From: Eudorina sp. 2006-703-Eu-15
Lineage: Eukaryota > Chlorophyta > Chlorophyceae > Chlamydomonadales > Volvocaceae
Direction of reading: 5' to 3'
DNA length: 64,000 nt
NCBI GenBank assembly: GCA_003117195.1
Contig: BDSI01000193.1
Span: forward strand, 104,341 to 168,340
Of the stretch, positions 1 to 12,844 are shown piece after piece. Both the position numbers and the translations under genes were made by a program. Numbering within the stretch: position 1 is the first letter of the stretch; every line of letters begins with the position of its first letter. The notes below the pieces were generated by a model, which ran no database searches, had not been told where the DNA came from, and was given only the letters and a program-made list of their open reading frames with translations.

Positions 1-158
1 AGGGTTAAGACAATATGGCCTGAAAATCAGTACTGCAACGGCGGCTTGCTAACAATAGGTCAACCTGCGCGGCCTCTGGACCGATGCGGCGCTTTGCGAA
101 AGCTTTGTGCGGAGCTCTCGTTCGATATCGGTCTTCCTGCAACACTTTCCTTTCGCAG

Positions 159-3100
159 GCCGGCCTACATGCAGACGCAGTGCGCTGAGGGCTACACCGG
201 AACACTCTGCGGCGTGTGCGCGGAGGGTTACGGCTGGCGTCAGGTTGCCACTTGTAGCAAGTGTCCATCCAGGGTGAGATTGGCTTACCTGCGACCCAGT
301 GAGCAGCGAAGGCTGCACGCCATTCACAACCAGCAGCGAAGGCTGCATGCAATCCACAACCAGTGCGAGGGACACTATCGTAATAACGCGTCCATGCAAG
401 CCATGGGTGGGCTACGGTATTTCTAAATACCGATCCCTGATCATGGTTATTCCAACCCCTTGCTCTGCTCTCAGGCGCTGAACAATTTCTACTACGTTCT
501 GGTCACGCTGTTGACGCTCGTCATGCTGGTCTTCACCGTCTACTCCAGCCTAAAGGAGCAGCGCCGCTCCAGCAGAAGCCAGGTGGACAGACTCCCAGAT
601 GCAACCCCTGAACCAGCTATCGGGGCCGAGGCTGGCAAGAGGCGGCCAAAGCGCACCTCCCAGTTCCATACTATCCTTGCTGCCGCGGCAGAGAAAGACA
701 CTGCCGCAGCGGTCATGCCGGCCTTGGAATTTCTCCGCAAGGCCAAGCAAGCAAGGGATGGACAGGCGCAGATTGAGGAAGCGCCGCTGGATTCCAACCC
801 CCTAGACGATGTACGGCCCCCAGACGCCGTCGCGGTCGGCACCGATTCCCGACCCACTACTGTTACCTTCGACATATATGGTTGTAACGCAACCAACGGG
901 GCTGGTCCTGTGGCAGAGGGAACGCTACCTGGGTACGTCATCAACGATAACGGTGGCAGAGGTGCAGCAGCAGGTGGTGCTGGCGGTGCAGACACCAATG
1001 CCTCCAGCAGTTGCGCGGGCGCGCAAGACATGGCCGAGCAGGAGCAACAGGCGCTGCGGGCGATAGACTGGGAGGCAAATGGCGCGGAGGGGCCGGAAGA
1101 CACACGGCAGCAGCAGCAGCCCAGCTTACTATCGCACCCTCTCGCGCAGTCAACGGATTACAAGAATGCACTGTACGAGGAGCAGGTAGGGCTCAACCGA
1201 AGCCCAGCCGATGGATGGCACCCGTGCTGGTGTCACCGCTCCTATCTCGTCGGTAGGCGTACGTGACGATCATCCTCCAATGCTTTCGTGGATAACTTGA
1301 TAAATAACATGGGATCGATTGACCATGCACAAAACCCTTCAAAACCTCAAGCACTAGCGCTGCCTAGGGTATTGCTTGTTTGGGCCAAACCTCACCAGCA
1401 CCTTGAGGATTGTCTGCGTGCTCGAGTATGTTAAAGACCATTCGTTCACGCCATACCAATAACTGTAAAGATGGTTCTTGCCAGCACGCATGCACTTTGG
1501 ATCAATGAGCAAGGCAGGAACTAACGACAGGCGGATCGATTGGTGCCACCTACACTTAATGATCGCTTGTATGCCCGCGCAGCCGTGCAGACGATCTTCC
1601 TGATAACTCCCAATTTCGATGCTCTCTGATTTTGATGCCGTCGGTCGCTCATCCTGGCCATGCCATGCCTTGATTGCTCCGTTCTGAACATCAATGTCCA
1701 ACACAGACAGCAGCGCCGCCTTCCCCGCCGCTGAACAGCAGTTTAAGGCCTTCCCTTGCTGCGTCGCAAGTGGCGCCATCAAGCCCACGACGGAGCGGCA
1801 TCGCGACCTCAACTCCAAGCATGACAGGCTACGGCCCCGCAGCAGCTAGGATTATGCTGGCCGCCGCACCGCGAGATACCCCGAAGGTGCCCGCTATAAT
1901 ACATCAGCTACCGTCTGGCCGCCAGCTGTCAAAGCTAGGAGCAGCAATGGGTCGTGCACGGGCACATCCGTCGACAATCATGAAGATCTTCATCAGCTAC
2001 GTTCAGGTAGGTGAGATACCATTCAACGTGCGGGGGTGTTTATAGTTGCAGGCTTTCGGCAGCCCGGTATTACTGCGTTTGGGCGGGGCCCCAGCACGGA
2101 GCGCGTTCGCCCCCCCCCTGGGATTGCCCCCACCATGCGTGTGTCGCCTTAGCAAGGAAGCGAAGCGAAACTTACACAGCCATCGTTGATGACATTTATG
2201 AGCGGTATTCCCCCGCTGACATGCTCGGTTGCGCTTCACCTTGCTTACGCCAGGTGTTGGCGTTACTGCAAAGCGTGCCCCTTGACATCCCTGGAGTGCT
2301 TGATGTATATTATCGTATCAACAACCAAGCCGTCAGCTACCCGGGTAAGTTGCACTGAACGAACTAACGGATCGATCGTAATACACAAGGTGTAATAAGT
2401 GCATTGTTTGTGAGGGCGGGGTGCGTGTCGCTGACAGGCATGCAGTCGCCGGACCAGCAAGGGCAGCTACCCAACCTACCCTAGCTATCTGACGGGGACG
2501 ATTATTGCCTTAGCACTCTACCTCGACGGCACGAGGCGTGATAGGGGCGTAAACGACCACTACCATATCATGTCCGATCACTGAGTAAACATGGGGTTTC
2601 CTGGCAACCAATACATTTGGCGTCGCGTGGGGGTCTATCGAAGAATTTTGTGACTATAGCAAAGGGTGCGTGGGCCGCAGGACAGCCAGTTCGGATAGCG
2701 TCAGAAGCCCATGCATCCATGTAATCCATATATGCCTGAAAAGACATACGCACAGCGCGGGACGGCCGGGCTATCACCGGCACACACATGGTCGATGCGG
2801 ACAAGAAGGATTTTTACCAGAGCAGCCCTATCATACAATACTGTACAGGTTATGGTTCTGGCACGACTGTTGTGGCACAACATATATGCCCCTGGAGATC
2901 CAGATTCGACCCCGACCGAGAGCGGGCCAAAGACTCTCGATAGTAAGAGGGCAAGGATGCCCCCATGTCGATGGACGGTGAAGGACCCGATTAAAGTGAC
3001 CTGCGAGCTGACCAGGAGCGGAGTTGACGCCTTAGTTGATTCGGCAGATTCCGCTGGATGCCGGTGGTGGGTGCTGAACCCGGGAAGAGCACTGATTTCG

Positions 3101-6100
3101 GAGAAGTCGGCATGGGAGACCGGATGAGGGTGCCCCGAAATATCGGGGAAGGTAGGACTGCCAGGTTAGTGGCCACGGGTGAAGCTGAACCCCCCTATCC
3201 CACACAATCACACACAATCACACAATACTGTACAGAACTGTAACAGAAATTCGAGCCCCTTAGCATCAAGTGCGCTTTTCAGCCTCGTGTTACAAAAACA
3301 GGGTAACCCGGTTGCTTGGTGCATTTCTATTGCCAGAATGGAATGCAGTGGCTAGATGCAGATGCAATCGCAGTACATACCGTACCTCCCATGGTGTTGT
3401 CGCGCATGAATTCTTTCCGAAAAATGTGTGCGCAACATATATGTGCGGGCGCAGCTGAGCAAGTCCCTAAATTACCGGTAAAAGGGCCTGTGTGGCTGTA
3501 TACATATCACTATGTGCCCTGATGCAGCCTATCGATCCATTACTGCAACAGTACATGCAGCTGCCCAGCAGCTAGCTTGCGGCTGCTTGTATGGTTGGGA
3601 CCGATGACAAGAACCTGCACGAACTGGATATCTATCGCTCGCTCTTTGTTGTGTACCGTATCTGCTTCTTCGTGCTGCTGCGCGCAGGTAGCCTCGCGTC
3701 CCTGGACTGCTCACTGCCTGACTCCTCCATCCCTAAGGCCTTCGTTCGGGTCAGCCTGACTGTCCTGGCGCCCCTTTACGTTTCTGTGGGCGCCGTTGTG
3801 TGGTTCCTCATCTTCAACACGCTAGACTTTTTCTTCATCACGCCGTGAGTTGCGGCGGGGTACTCAGGAAGCAAGCAGGATGGGAGGATGCTAAAATGAT
3901 GATAAATACTAATTCCACAAAGGACATTGTGCACTGTGAAAACTCTACTACAGTGTTGCACCTGCGTGTAATGCAACGGGTTAAAATGCAATTTCATATT
4001 GCCCAATCCATCCATGAACAAGCAAGGTATGCTGATGATATGATATTTTGATTCTATGATAATGTATCAATGTATCAATATTGTTGTGACTGACAAAGCG
4101 CCGGACCCCCGCTGGGTCCTATTACTGTCCTTCACTTCCAGGGGTATATGTAGGAGCGTTGGTCACACTCACAACAAATATCATATCAATATCATATACA
4201 ATAAGTGTGATATAATAAATATAATATGATATAACCTACCAATATATCATAATACAATACAATTAGTATCATATTATATAGGGTTATATTATATATATAT
4301 ATATATATAAGGTTGCTGATATTCAACCCTCGTTGCTCTTCCGTGAGCTATTCGAAAGACATGGAGAGAAGCAGTTCTCTAAGACCGCAATCGTACAGCG
4401 GTAACTCCGTCTTCATATTTCTCGGCCCTACATGACGATAACTGTATCCCGCGACCCAAACAATTACTCATGTCCCCCGCCCAACCTCCCCCGATTTCGT
4501 CGCCCGTTGGCTTGTTTGCCACATAGGTGGTACGTAAAGAAGAACCGCAAGCGCGCCCCGGCAATGCCCACTTTCGCAGAACACCTCCGGACCTATATGG
4601 GCCGCCAGCTTGTTGTGACCTTCGTCGCCATCTTCTTCTTCTTCTACCCTTCTGTGGTGCAGTCTCTCATGACCATATTTAACTGCAAGAACGTCAACCA
4701 GCGGATGACTGGCAGTCCTCTAGCGGTGAGTCGGCGTGTGAGGGGCATTGCTTTTCCACTTGTACGTAGTCAACACATCGGCAGTACAAGAGGCTTGTTG
4801 GACGCAGATTGGGGGCCTGAGAATGAAGCAGGGACGGATCGGGCAACTAAGCGTATTAACTACCGCACCATGCCATGAGAGTCACCAGTTATCGGACCGG
4901 CGGAATGCATGCCGGCCGGTTAATCAATTTGTAGTCTTTTGGCCCCCTCCGATGCTGCATCTACCTGGCTTCGCGCGCGCGTAAGTATGCATCTACCCTC
5001 CATCCACCAGAATGGCCTTGGACTGGAGCGTGGAACTGTTTGGTCCCAGGACTACAGCATCAAGTGCTACACGCACTCCCACCTGGCGCTTACACTTGGT
5101 CTGGGCGCCCCCGGCGTCATCTTCATCGCCATTGGTAAGGACCACCGGCTCCCTACGTACGGGATTATTATTATATTTATTACTACGATTTATCACTGCG
5201 ATTACTAGTAGTACATTATATTATGCGCGCGTGTGTATGAATATGTCCACATTCTGCACTTTGGCCGTTTACTACGGTGTTTCCCAGTTTTGCGATGGAT
5301 GCAGTCACGCTGTACATGTGGTTTTGTGATGTGAACCTGCTGCCCGCAGGCTGGCCGCTGATGAGCGCCCTGTTCATGACCGGCAAGCTTACCTTCATGA
5401 ACAACATTCGCTTCACTCAGGAGATGACATCTTTTTTTCTGGCGGATTTCAAAGCCAGGCGCGTGCGTGGGCGCCACGACTCGCCACGACTGTGTGCACG
5501 TGAAACACACCTACCGCCATTGTCTTTGGCGTGTGAAAGCCCTTAATCAGTTGCTCCGTCTGACATTCAGCGAGGCTCTCCTACCTGCATAATTGTCTGC
5601 TGCTGAATAGGCAGTATTATTGCTTGTAAGCAGGCTGACGGGGTCGACGCAACTACCAGTGCAACGCATGCCTCTGCGTGCGCCCGGCTACTCAGAAACG
5701 GACCTGCAACCTCGCGGTCACAGACTGCTGATGAATGGATTAAGGAATTGGCCAAACTCGTCGGCCCCCGTCCCGTACCTGTTGCACGCGTAACTAGCGT
5801 AATTACATACATTACACACGCAACTGTCCATGAACTATTAACTGCACGTGATAATTATTCCATTCAGATACATTATTTGCCCTACGCGCACGCAGCCAGT
5901 ACGTGCACACAGTTCATCTGGTTAAAGTCATAATAACTACCATTGATATGATGCCGAATAAAATACCTCTCGACGTGCAGATATGCGTGGTGGGAAAGCG
6001 TGATCATGCTTCGAAAGCTCGTCATTGCCATTATTGTGACGTTGGTGGACGACAATCGCCTAGCTGGCATCCAACTGCTACTGGTCGTCTGCATCCTGGT

Positions 6101-9100
6101 CCTTGCCGCGGTAAGGAGTCTGTTAATTTGCGAGACAGGCGTTGGGAGTGAAGCCACCAAAAAGAGTCGTACGACGGAAGTTGCCTTCTGCTTTCTATTT
6201 CTGCTGTCTTTATTATGCCCCGAGGCAGTGGCGCGCGGGAGGTGCAAGTTCAGGACAAACCCATCACCTCTCCAAGCAAGCCTCCTTACCAAACGCCTCG
6301 TTCTATAAGATCGCGGCATATTATTAATAATCGATGTAAATATCGATTATTTAAAATCGATATAATTATGGATAATATTATAATACAACATTATATATTT
6401 TTGTTGCTATTATATGAGTAACCGTTACAAGATGGACCTGAGTCCCGACCGGTTGTTCCGGAATGATTACTACGGTGTTATTATTTATAAACGTTTTTTA
6501 TACAATAATAATTTGTGAAGTATATATATAATATTAGTTCTTTGTATTGTTATTATTACTATCCTTTTTATCATTTAACGGGCTGCTGTGCGGTCGGCAG
6601 TTGCATCGGTATGCTGCAAACTAGCTACGAGTGTGCCATCTATCCGTCAAATGGTCGGGTCCAAACTCATGTACCTATAAAATCCAGCTAGATAGCGACC
6701 AGACCAGCTAGATAGCACGCCATCTGTCAAGCATTCGTCGGGCCTTCCGCGGTCATTGCTATCTGTGTTTCATGTCAAGCTCTCTCTAAATATATGCCAT
6801 GATGCGCACGCACGCACTGGCATACTAGCAGTATTACCTAATCATTGCTTCATTGCATCACGCGAACACGCGCACGCCTGCGTGGCTGCCATATATACGT
6901 ACTCACCACTCATTCGTTCCCGACATGCGCGCGTATGATACGCCACGCATTCCCACCAGTGTATCCACGCCCTTGTGAAACCATATCACCACTCCTACAC
7001 CAACGACCTGGAGCTCTCGTCTCTTGGCGTGCTGCTGTCCACTCTGTACTTATCTCTGTACTTTGGCGTCAGGTGCGTCTTCTAAGTAGCGTATGTATGC
7101 TGTGATGGGTCGGGGTTTGCGATGGCGCTTTCTTCGTTACAGAAATTACTCCTGATTGCAGCTAGCTGCTGCAAGTAACTTGTAAATAGATAGACCTATC
7201 TATCCGACGCTTACGCACTCATCACGATTTCTCTTGGCATATATACGTAGCCTGATGATGAGGCTACTTAAAGCGAGGCTGACCGACCGTCCGATACATG
7301 TGTATTGCATCTTATGCTCTGTCCCAATAAGGAAGTCCCTCTCTCAACAGAATACAGTGTGCGTGTCCGTGCTTCGCCGCGCAAGGACCGTCAATCTATC
7401 TAATACGAATCATGTATGGCAGAACAGCCGTACCTATTACGTCATGCTATCGGTCCTTTCTTTAAAGCATGGTACAACACGTGCGTGCGCGCTTTGCAGA
7501 ACGGACATGACGATTGGCGGGCAAATCGCGATCTCCTCCTTAATCCTGTTCATCAATATCGCCATGGTGATCGTCTTGATCTACTACGTCGTCGACGTAA
7601 GTAACGTTTGGCTGGTTTACTAATAAATTGCAACTACGTACTGGCTGGGGCGTGGGACTGCTCTGTCCTGGTGCTGTTGTGTACGATCGATGGCAGAAAA
7701 CAATTATACACTGCAATCCTTCTATCTTCGTTCGTTGGCGCTCGTTCACCCCTTTTAAGTAATTCCATTCGTCAGCCATCGTAGTTACCGGCTCGCACGG
7801 TTCCATGGTACCCACATTATCACATGCACGGTTTAACCAACCAATTGGTCAGCAAATGACATTGCGAACATATGTATTGCTCCCTGTTGTATTGCAGGCG
7901 TGCTTTTATGACGCCCTGTGCAAAGCAGGACTGGACAGTCTAGACGTGGAGACTCGCCGCAAGTTGACCGTGTCGGAGGTACGAACGAACTAATAACCGA
8001 AACAAAACCGCGGAGTAGCTAGCTGCCAAGCGCGGTTTGTGCGGCTCAGCGTTCTTACGTATTCTGTCCCGTTGCGCAATGGTTGTAAGATTATCCGTTT
8101 TCCGCCGTTTGATTTAAGGTGCATGTGGTCACATGCAGTAGGCATGCGGACGCCGGCGCACTATTCCCGCGCTATCGTTCAGGAAATAACCTGAGGAGGT
8201 TATATATATTATATGCGTGCTTGCGGGATTACACTCCCGTCAGGGGTGCGCGCGCGTGCCGTGCCGCTCTTCCCAAGCAAGCATGCCGCACAAGCTACAC
8301 AAGCCCGCGACGCATGAGACAGCTGCCTCATGTTGTATACATGCATACGCCGCCGCATGTTGGGCTTTACTACTATTCTCCCGCATCTATCCTCGTTGTT
8401 CACCTTCATGCATGGCTGCGTATCTCACCTCACATTTCCCGCTCTCCGTTCGCTCGTCCATCCACAGCTTCAACAGTGGATTGCGGACAATTTGATGGCC
8501 AAGGGTATCGAAAAAGGACGCCTACAGAATCAGTGAGCAGAGTTGTCTTTGAGGCTGTGCGTGTGCCTAATTCTTCGTGTCGTGGCGGTCATGTCTCTAT
8601 AGATTGACGGAAAACGGCGGTGCGCGTGCGTGCATGCGTGACCATGAATACAAACAGATTGCAGTAGATAGGCACATCCCTTGGTGTCGCGCGCTCGTTG
8701 ACATCCAAACACCGCCGCATCCTCAGAATTATTCAAGCGCCAAACTAGCAACCAGCTGCTGTGTGTGCCTGGGTCTTGCGACTAGATGCATTCAGAATAA
8801 TGCCTCGGACACCTTGGCGCTCATCCCGGTCGGTGGCACCCAAGTGGGCCCCGGGGAAGCAAACGGGGACCTGAGCACGGCATAGGCAGGGGGATACATC
8901 CTCACGGCATAGGCAAGGGGTATATCCTCATGCATGCAGCCGATCGATTAGCACCTACGGAACGTGCAGGATGGATGGATATCGCAAAGCCCGCCGCGCG
9001 CCCAAATCATTGAACGATTGAAGTCTGTAGATGGGGCTAGCTAATAATGAGCCGGCGGCGCCTGCTGCAACTGCACGGAATGGGAACGGGCACTTTGCAC

Positions 9101-10329
9101 GGTGAAGCAAAGTCTTCCCACAGCAGGGCTGCAACTTTTAAACAACTGTATCCATTGCATAACTCCAGCAGTGATCCAACTAAGCAAAACAATGTCGCTT
9201 TGCTTGATTGTTTGTTCGACAGGGCAAGCGTCCGGCGCGTCGCCTCCTTGTACGCTGCCGCCGTATGGGCCTCCATGCGGGTGGGCTCGACCACACACCG
9301 AGTACTGTCACGGGTAAGCAAAGCATCATCACAATTATCTTGATAAAGGATGGGACTGCGTGGACTAATGTTCTCTTCCCTTATTTCCACCGACGATCCG
9401 CTGTTAACGTTACTCAGATCTGTTCAACATCTTTTTATATTGCGTACTGCCGACGATATACTGACATGTACTCAAGGTTCCCATTACACACTGACACTTG
9501 GCTGGCAGGAGCTGCATGCGTCCGGCGCCGCCCGCCCCTGCTGCCATAACCGACGTACGTACGGATCCCGCTCTGTCGCGGTCGATCGCAGGTCCGCATG
9601 CTGCTGCGCGATCCAGACGCCAGCGGCCTTCCGAGCCGCACGGGCTCCGTTGCAGGTCTGGCCACCGAGCATGATTTGGTTCGTGGAAGCACCGACGGCA
9701 CCGGCCACAGAGCCGGCATCGTCAGTGTCGATGGCGACAACGTCGGTGACGATCCGGAGGCAGCCGCCGGATCAGTGGCCACCAGCCGCCGCGCAGCAGC
9801 TGCTGCAGTAGATATAATCCAAGGCGCCCCGCCGGATGCTGTAGCAGGTGCTGTGCTGCAGGAATGCAGCTCCATTCCTACGCCTCGGAGTGTTCGCAAT
9901 ATTTTGCTGCAAGAAATCAGCTCCATTCCCATGCCTCGGGCTACAGGCAGGAAATTGACCAGTGGCGGTGTAGGCGGTGGCCAGCAAGGGTGCCAACACA
10001 AGCTCAGCGGAAGCTTTAGCCTTAACATGGCAATGGTTGATGAGCGGACCGGCAAACGCCGCAGGCTAAGACACAGCAGCAGCCCCGGCACTGGGCAAAC
10101 CGGCGGTCATGGCACAATGCAGCGCGCAGCGTCCACCAAGCCTCTGCGCCTCGCACCGGTGCTGTACGGCAACGCACAGCAGGAACCACAGCGCGCGGAG
10201 GATGGCACGCTGTTGGGACCCGCTGTGCAACTTTCTTCGGCCGCATCCTCGCCGCGACAGAACCCATCGCCGCGGACCGGACCCGGGGTGGAGTCCCCAT
10301 TATCAGGATCACCGCAACGCTCTGTGTAG
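159..10329 (+). CDS. Pmp-like/many-pass membrane protein, copy 1 (3' part only)
   Basis: Fifteen exons are visible: 159-273, 475-1185, about 1707-2006, 2254-2344, 3688-3844, 4527-4725, 5011-5134, 5350-5458, 5981-6110, 6960-7072, 7500-7596, 7898-7978, 8468-8532, 9223-9313, 9592-10329. All phases join, ending at TAG 10327-10329. The first exon is the EGF-like CAEGY...CGVCAEGYGW segment. Next come one membrane span (475-560), a Ser/Ala-rich loop, about seven more spans, a conserved helix (LYAAAVWASMR, 9250-9282) and a Ser/Gly/Pro-rich cytoplasmic tail of 246 residues. Exon lengths match copy 2 downstream exactly for eleven exons, which supports the model. The beta-helix ectodomain must lie left of the window. 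Odd points: the donor after 5458 is GC instead of GT, and the start of exon 1707 is the least certain boundary. Function is unknown; by layout a surface receptor, adhesin or channel-like protein. Confidence 0.82.
6418..6463 (+). repeat. Dispersed repeat R1, 5' fragment
   Basis: Starts GTAACCGTTACAAGATGGAC and matches 24709-24754 with about five mismatches. It lies in intron 6111-6959 of copy 1; the corresponding intron of copy 2 lacks it, so it is an insertion and not ancestral sequence. Confidence 0.6.
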
Positions 10330-11277
10330 GACGTCGTCGAATTTTTCAAGCCCTGCTGATGTATCTGGTGTCTTACTTGGGCATCGATTTCGATGTGTTT
10401 TGACGTCGTGCAGTGTATGAATGCCGGCTGCTACGTTTGCAATGGCAGTAGTAGGTAGTCAGCGGTCCCGGAGTCCCGTCTGCAGTATGTACCGTGCGTC
10501 CGCACGTACGTCCGCGCGCAGTCACGGCTGCTGGCGATCACTATGTACGAACCTGGCTGACACAGCTGGCTGCTGGGGAGCTGCTGCGTACTGGTTCCCC
10601 CGCCCAACCACGCCGGACAGCCTATTACCATGTATATCGTTATGGACACATGAAATATCGATGTCAATTAACATGCGTATCCTTTTATGAAGGTAAAAGC
10701 AATTTGATATGCAACTTTGTTACATACATTGCTGGGCTAGCTATTTCATGGTTACCAGCCGAATCACGGGCAACTTAACGCATTTTCAGTTCCGAAGGCT
10801 GGGGTCCGTCTGGTGCATCACATGTCTCGCATCCCAAGCAGAACGAAGGAAGGTGAGCTTCGTATATCGATCATGCATGGGGCCGTGCAAGGGATGGGTT
10901 GCATGCACTGTACAAGTAATTACTATATTACATGTGCGTGCATCTGCAGGTGCATGCATGTGACGGCGTGCGTGCACCAATTGCTTGTTGAGGATTAAGC
11001 AAGTTGCATCTACATTGTTTAGACGATTGGTTTTATCGTTTCGTTTTACATAGTGTACCGGCCATCGATGATGAGCTCGTATGGGCGTATGGGCCCGACA
11101 ACTACACGGCGTAAATAATGAGGGTCACGCACAAATAAATCTGATATATACGTATATATATCAGAACATATACACCCGGTGTCCAAATAAATGGACAAGC
11201 AAGCAAGCCGTTTCACCAGGTGAAATAATGTACGTATGTGGTTTCGCTGTCCATGAAATTCGCGATTACATGTTGGC

Positions 11278-11301
11278 GGGTGTCGGGGTTGGGGTGGGGG
11301 G
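11278..11301 (+). other. G-quadruplex-type motif
   Basis: Four runs of three or more G with short loops (GGG TGTC GGGG TT GGGG T GGGGGG) lie between the paralogues. The pattern meets the usual G3+N1-7 rule. Its effect, if any, is unknown. Confidence 0.5.
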
Positions 11302-12810
11302 TATGCATGGTTGCTTTATTTCCACCTTGCTTGCCCTTCGTTTGCGATGCTGCCCGGCATCTCACGCCGTGCACATGATAGTTGGTGCGTGCAACGGAGG
11401 AGGCAAGTAAGCTATCCCGACACTTTGCCGGCGGGCGGCCAGCGATCTTCTAGATTTTCTACGTACTACATACGTATCGTTCAAGACATGCAGTAGTACT
11501 GATGACGGAGGCGAACATGTGTTAGATACGAACGTAGCTTGGACACAGATGTTGCTTGTATGGTAACGCGCTTCCTACCTTCCAATAATAATGTATATAT
11601 ATCCCCTTTTCATGATTAATGACAACTTTACAGATTGAAATTGCGGGCCGGGGAGGTTCCCGTCGCTTCCGCCAGATGTAAGATGCACTGACGAAAGGAA
11701 TTTTGGTGCGAGCTTTCACTTCTACAATGCAATCGTCTTTTTCAAGAATAAATCCGATCTTTGGCTCGATAATTACAAACGACACTCTCAAAATAATCCG
11801 ACTTCTTTAGGGATTTGGCAATCAAATGTTCAGGTAGGTTTATTGCTGATCCCTTCCTATAGTTTAAACAAGTGTGCAAAGCAATTTGGAATGAAGCAAG
11901 TAATGAACTTCAGGCTTTTAGTTGATGGCGGGGCATGCAGCTAGGAATAATTTCGACGTTGTCAAAAATTCCCCCATTGATAATATGCGCGCGTACTCAA
12001 AGCGGAAGCTATGGGTTTGCAAGTATGTGAACCGTTATCTAACTGCAACACGCACTGCTGTGTGTTGTTGCTTTGGTATATATGAATATCAGGGTATATC
12101 TCACTCTCGCGCGCGTAGCGATCGACACCGTTGCAGCGATCGAAAACCGCATGCATCATCTTACACTAATGTTATTAATGTTATGACTGCGTAAAATGAA
12201 TTCTCTGTCATCAAGCTACGACTTTTGGAGGTCGTTGGCCATTCGACGAGCGAGCGAGCTATCAACTAGCTCCAATTTTGCTTTTCAAAAGATCAATCGG
12301 TGCATGCGTGTCCTTTTGTAGCGAACGTAATTGATATTTACTATTATTTTTATCATGCAAAGAAATGCCAAACAATATTGCGACTTATCGCGGCTGTACG
12401 TCTTCATTGTGTCGTTTCGGTTGTCGACGCGGTCGGTCGAGCGCTGGTCGCCTCGACTTCTAAGTGCGACTAACAAATCTTTAGATCAAATTTTGGTTTA
12501 CAAAACATGTTGCACATTGACGTTATTTCCTGTTTTAGCTTTGTATGAACGTCAATTCTTCGGTCCATTTGGGTCGTCCGTGCAATGCCGCCTCCGGTGC
12601 CTCCATACCATTATGTTTTTGCCAATTGTGCACTGACTAAGCACAATATGATGCTACAAAAATAAAGAAGAACAACTCAATAGATGGTCGCATTAGTATC
12701 TCGCACAACGCCGTCATTCGTTCGATGACATATATGTACTGAGCCTCGCTCGACCCACGCACCGAGACATCGTCCTCTGATCAACTGCGCTTCCGAGGTT
12801 TCCACGACAC

Positions 12811-12816
12811 TATAAG
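12811..12816 (+). promoter_or_regulatory. Possible TATA box of copy 2
   Basis: TATAAG lies 29 bases before the ATG at 12845. If used, transcription would start almost at the ATG and leave a very short 5' UTR, so this is weak evidence from sequence and spacing alone. Confidence 0.22.
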
Positions 12817-12844
12817 CCGTTCGCTCGCTTTACGAAGAGATCAC

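Larger units (their letters stand above)
10330..12844. other. Intergenic region between the two paralogues
   Basis: I see no coding exon in these 2.5 kb. All open frames are short and lack a recognisable domain. The stretch contains TA-rich patches (for example 11142-11162), a G-run cluster at 11278-11301, and, at its right end, the presumed promoter of copy 2. The 3' UTR of copy 1 must lie at the left end, but I cannot place its cleavage site. Confidence 0.6.

Noticed and set aside
3591..3687. Open, protein-like sequence (DDKNLHELDIYRSLF) in frame just before exon 3688 of copy 1
   Set aside because: No counterpart exists before the equal-length exon 31421-31577 of copy 2, and a good acceptor lies at 3686-3687. 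Treated as intron, but it is the best candidate for an alternative exon extension.
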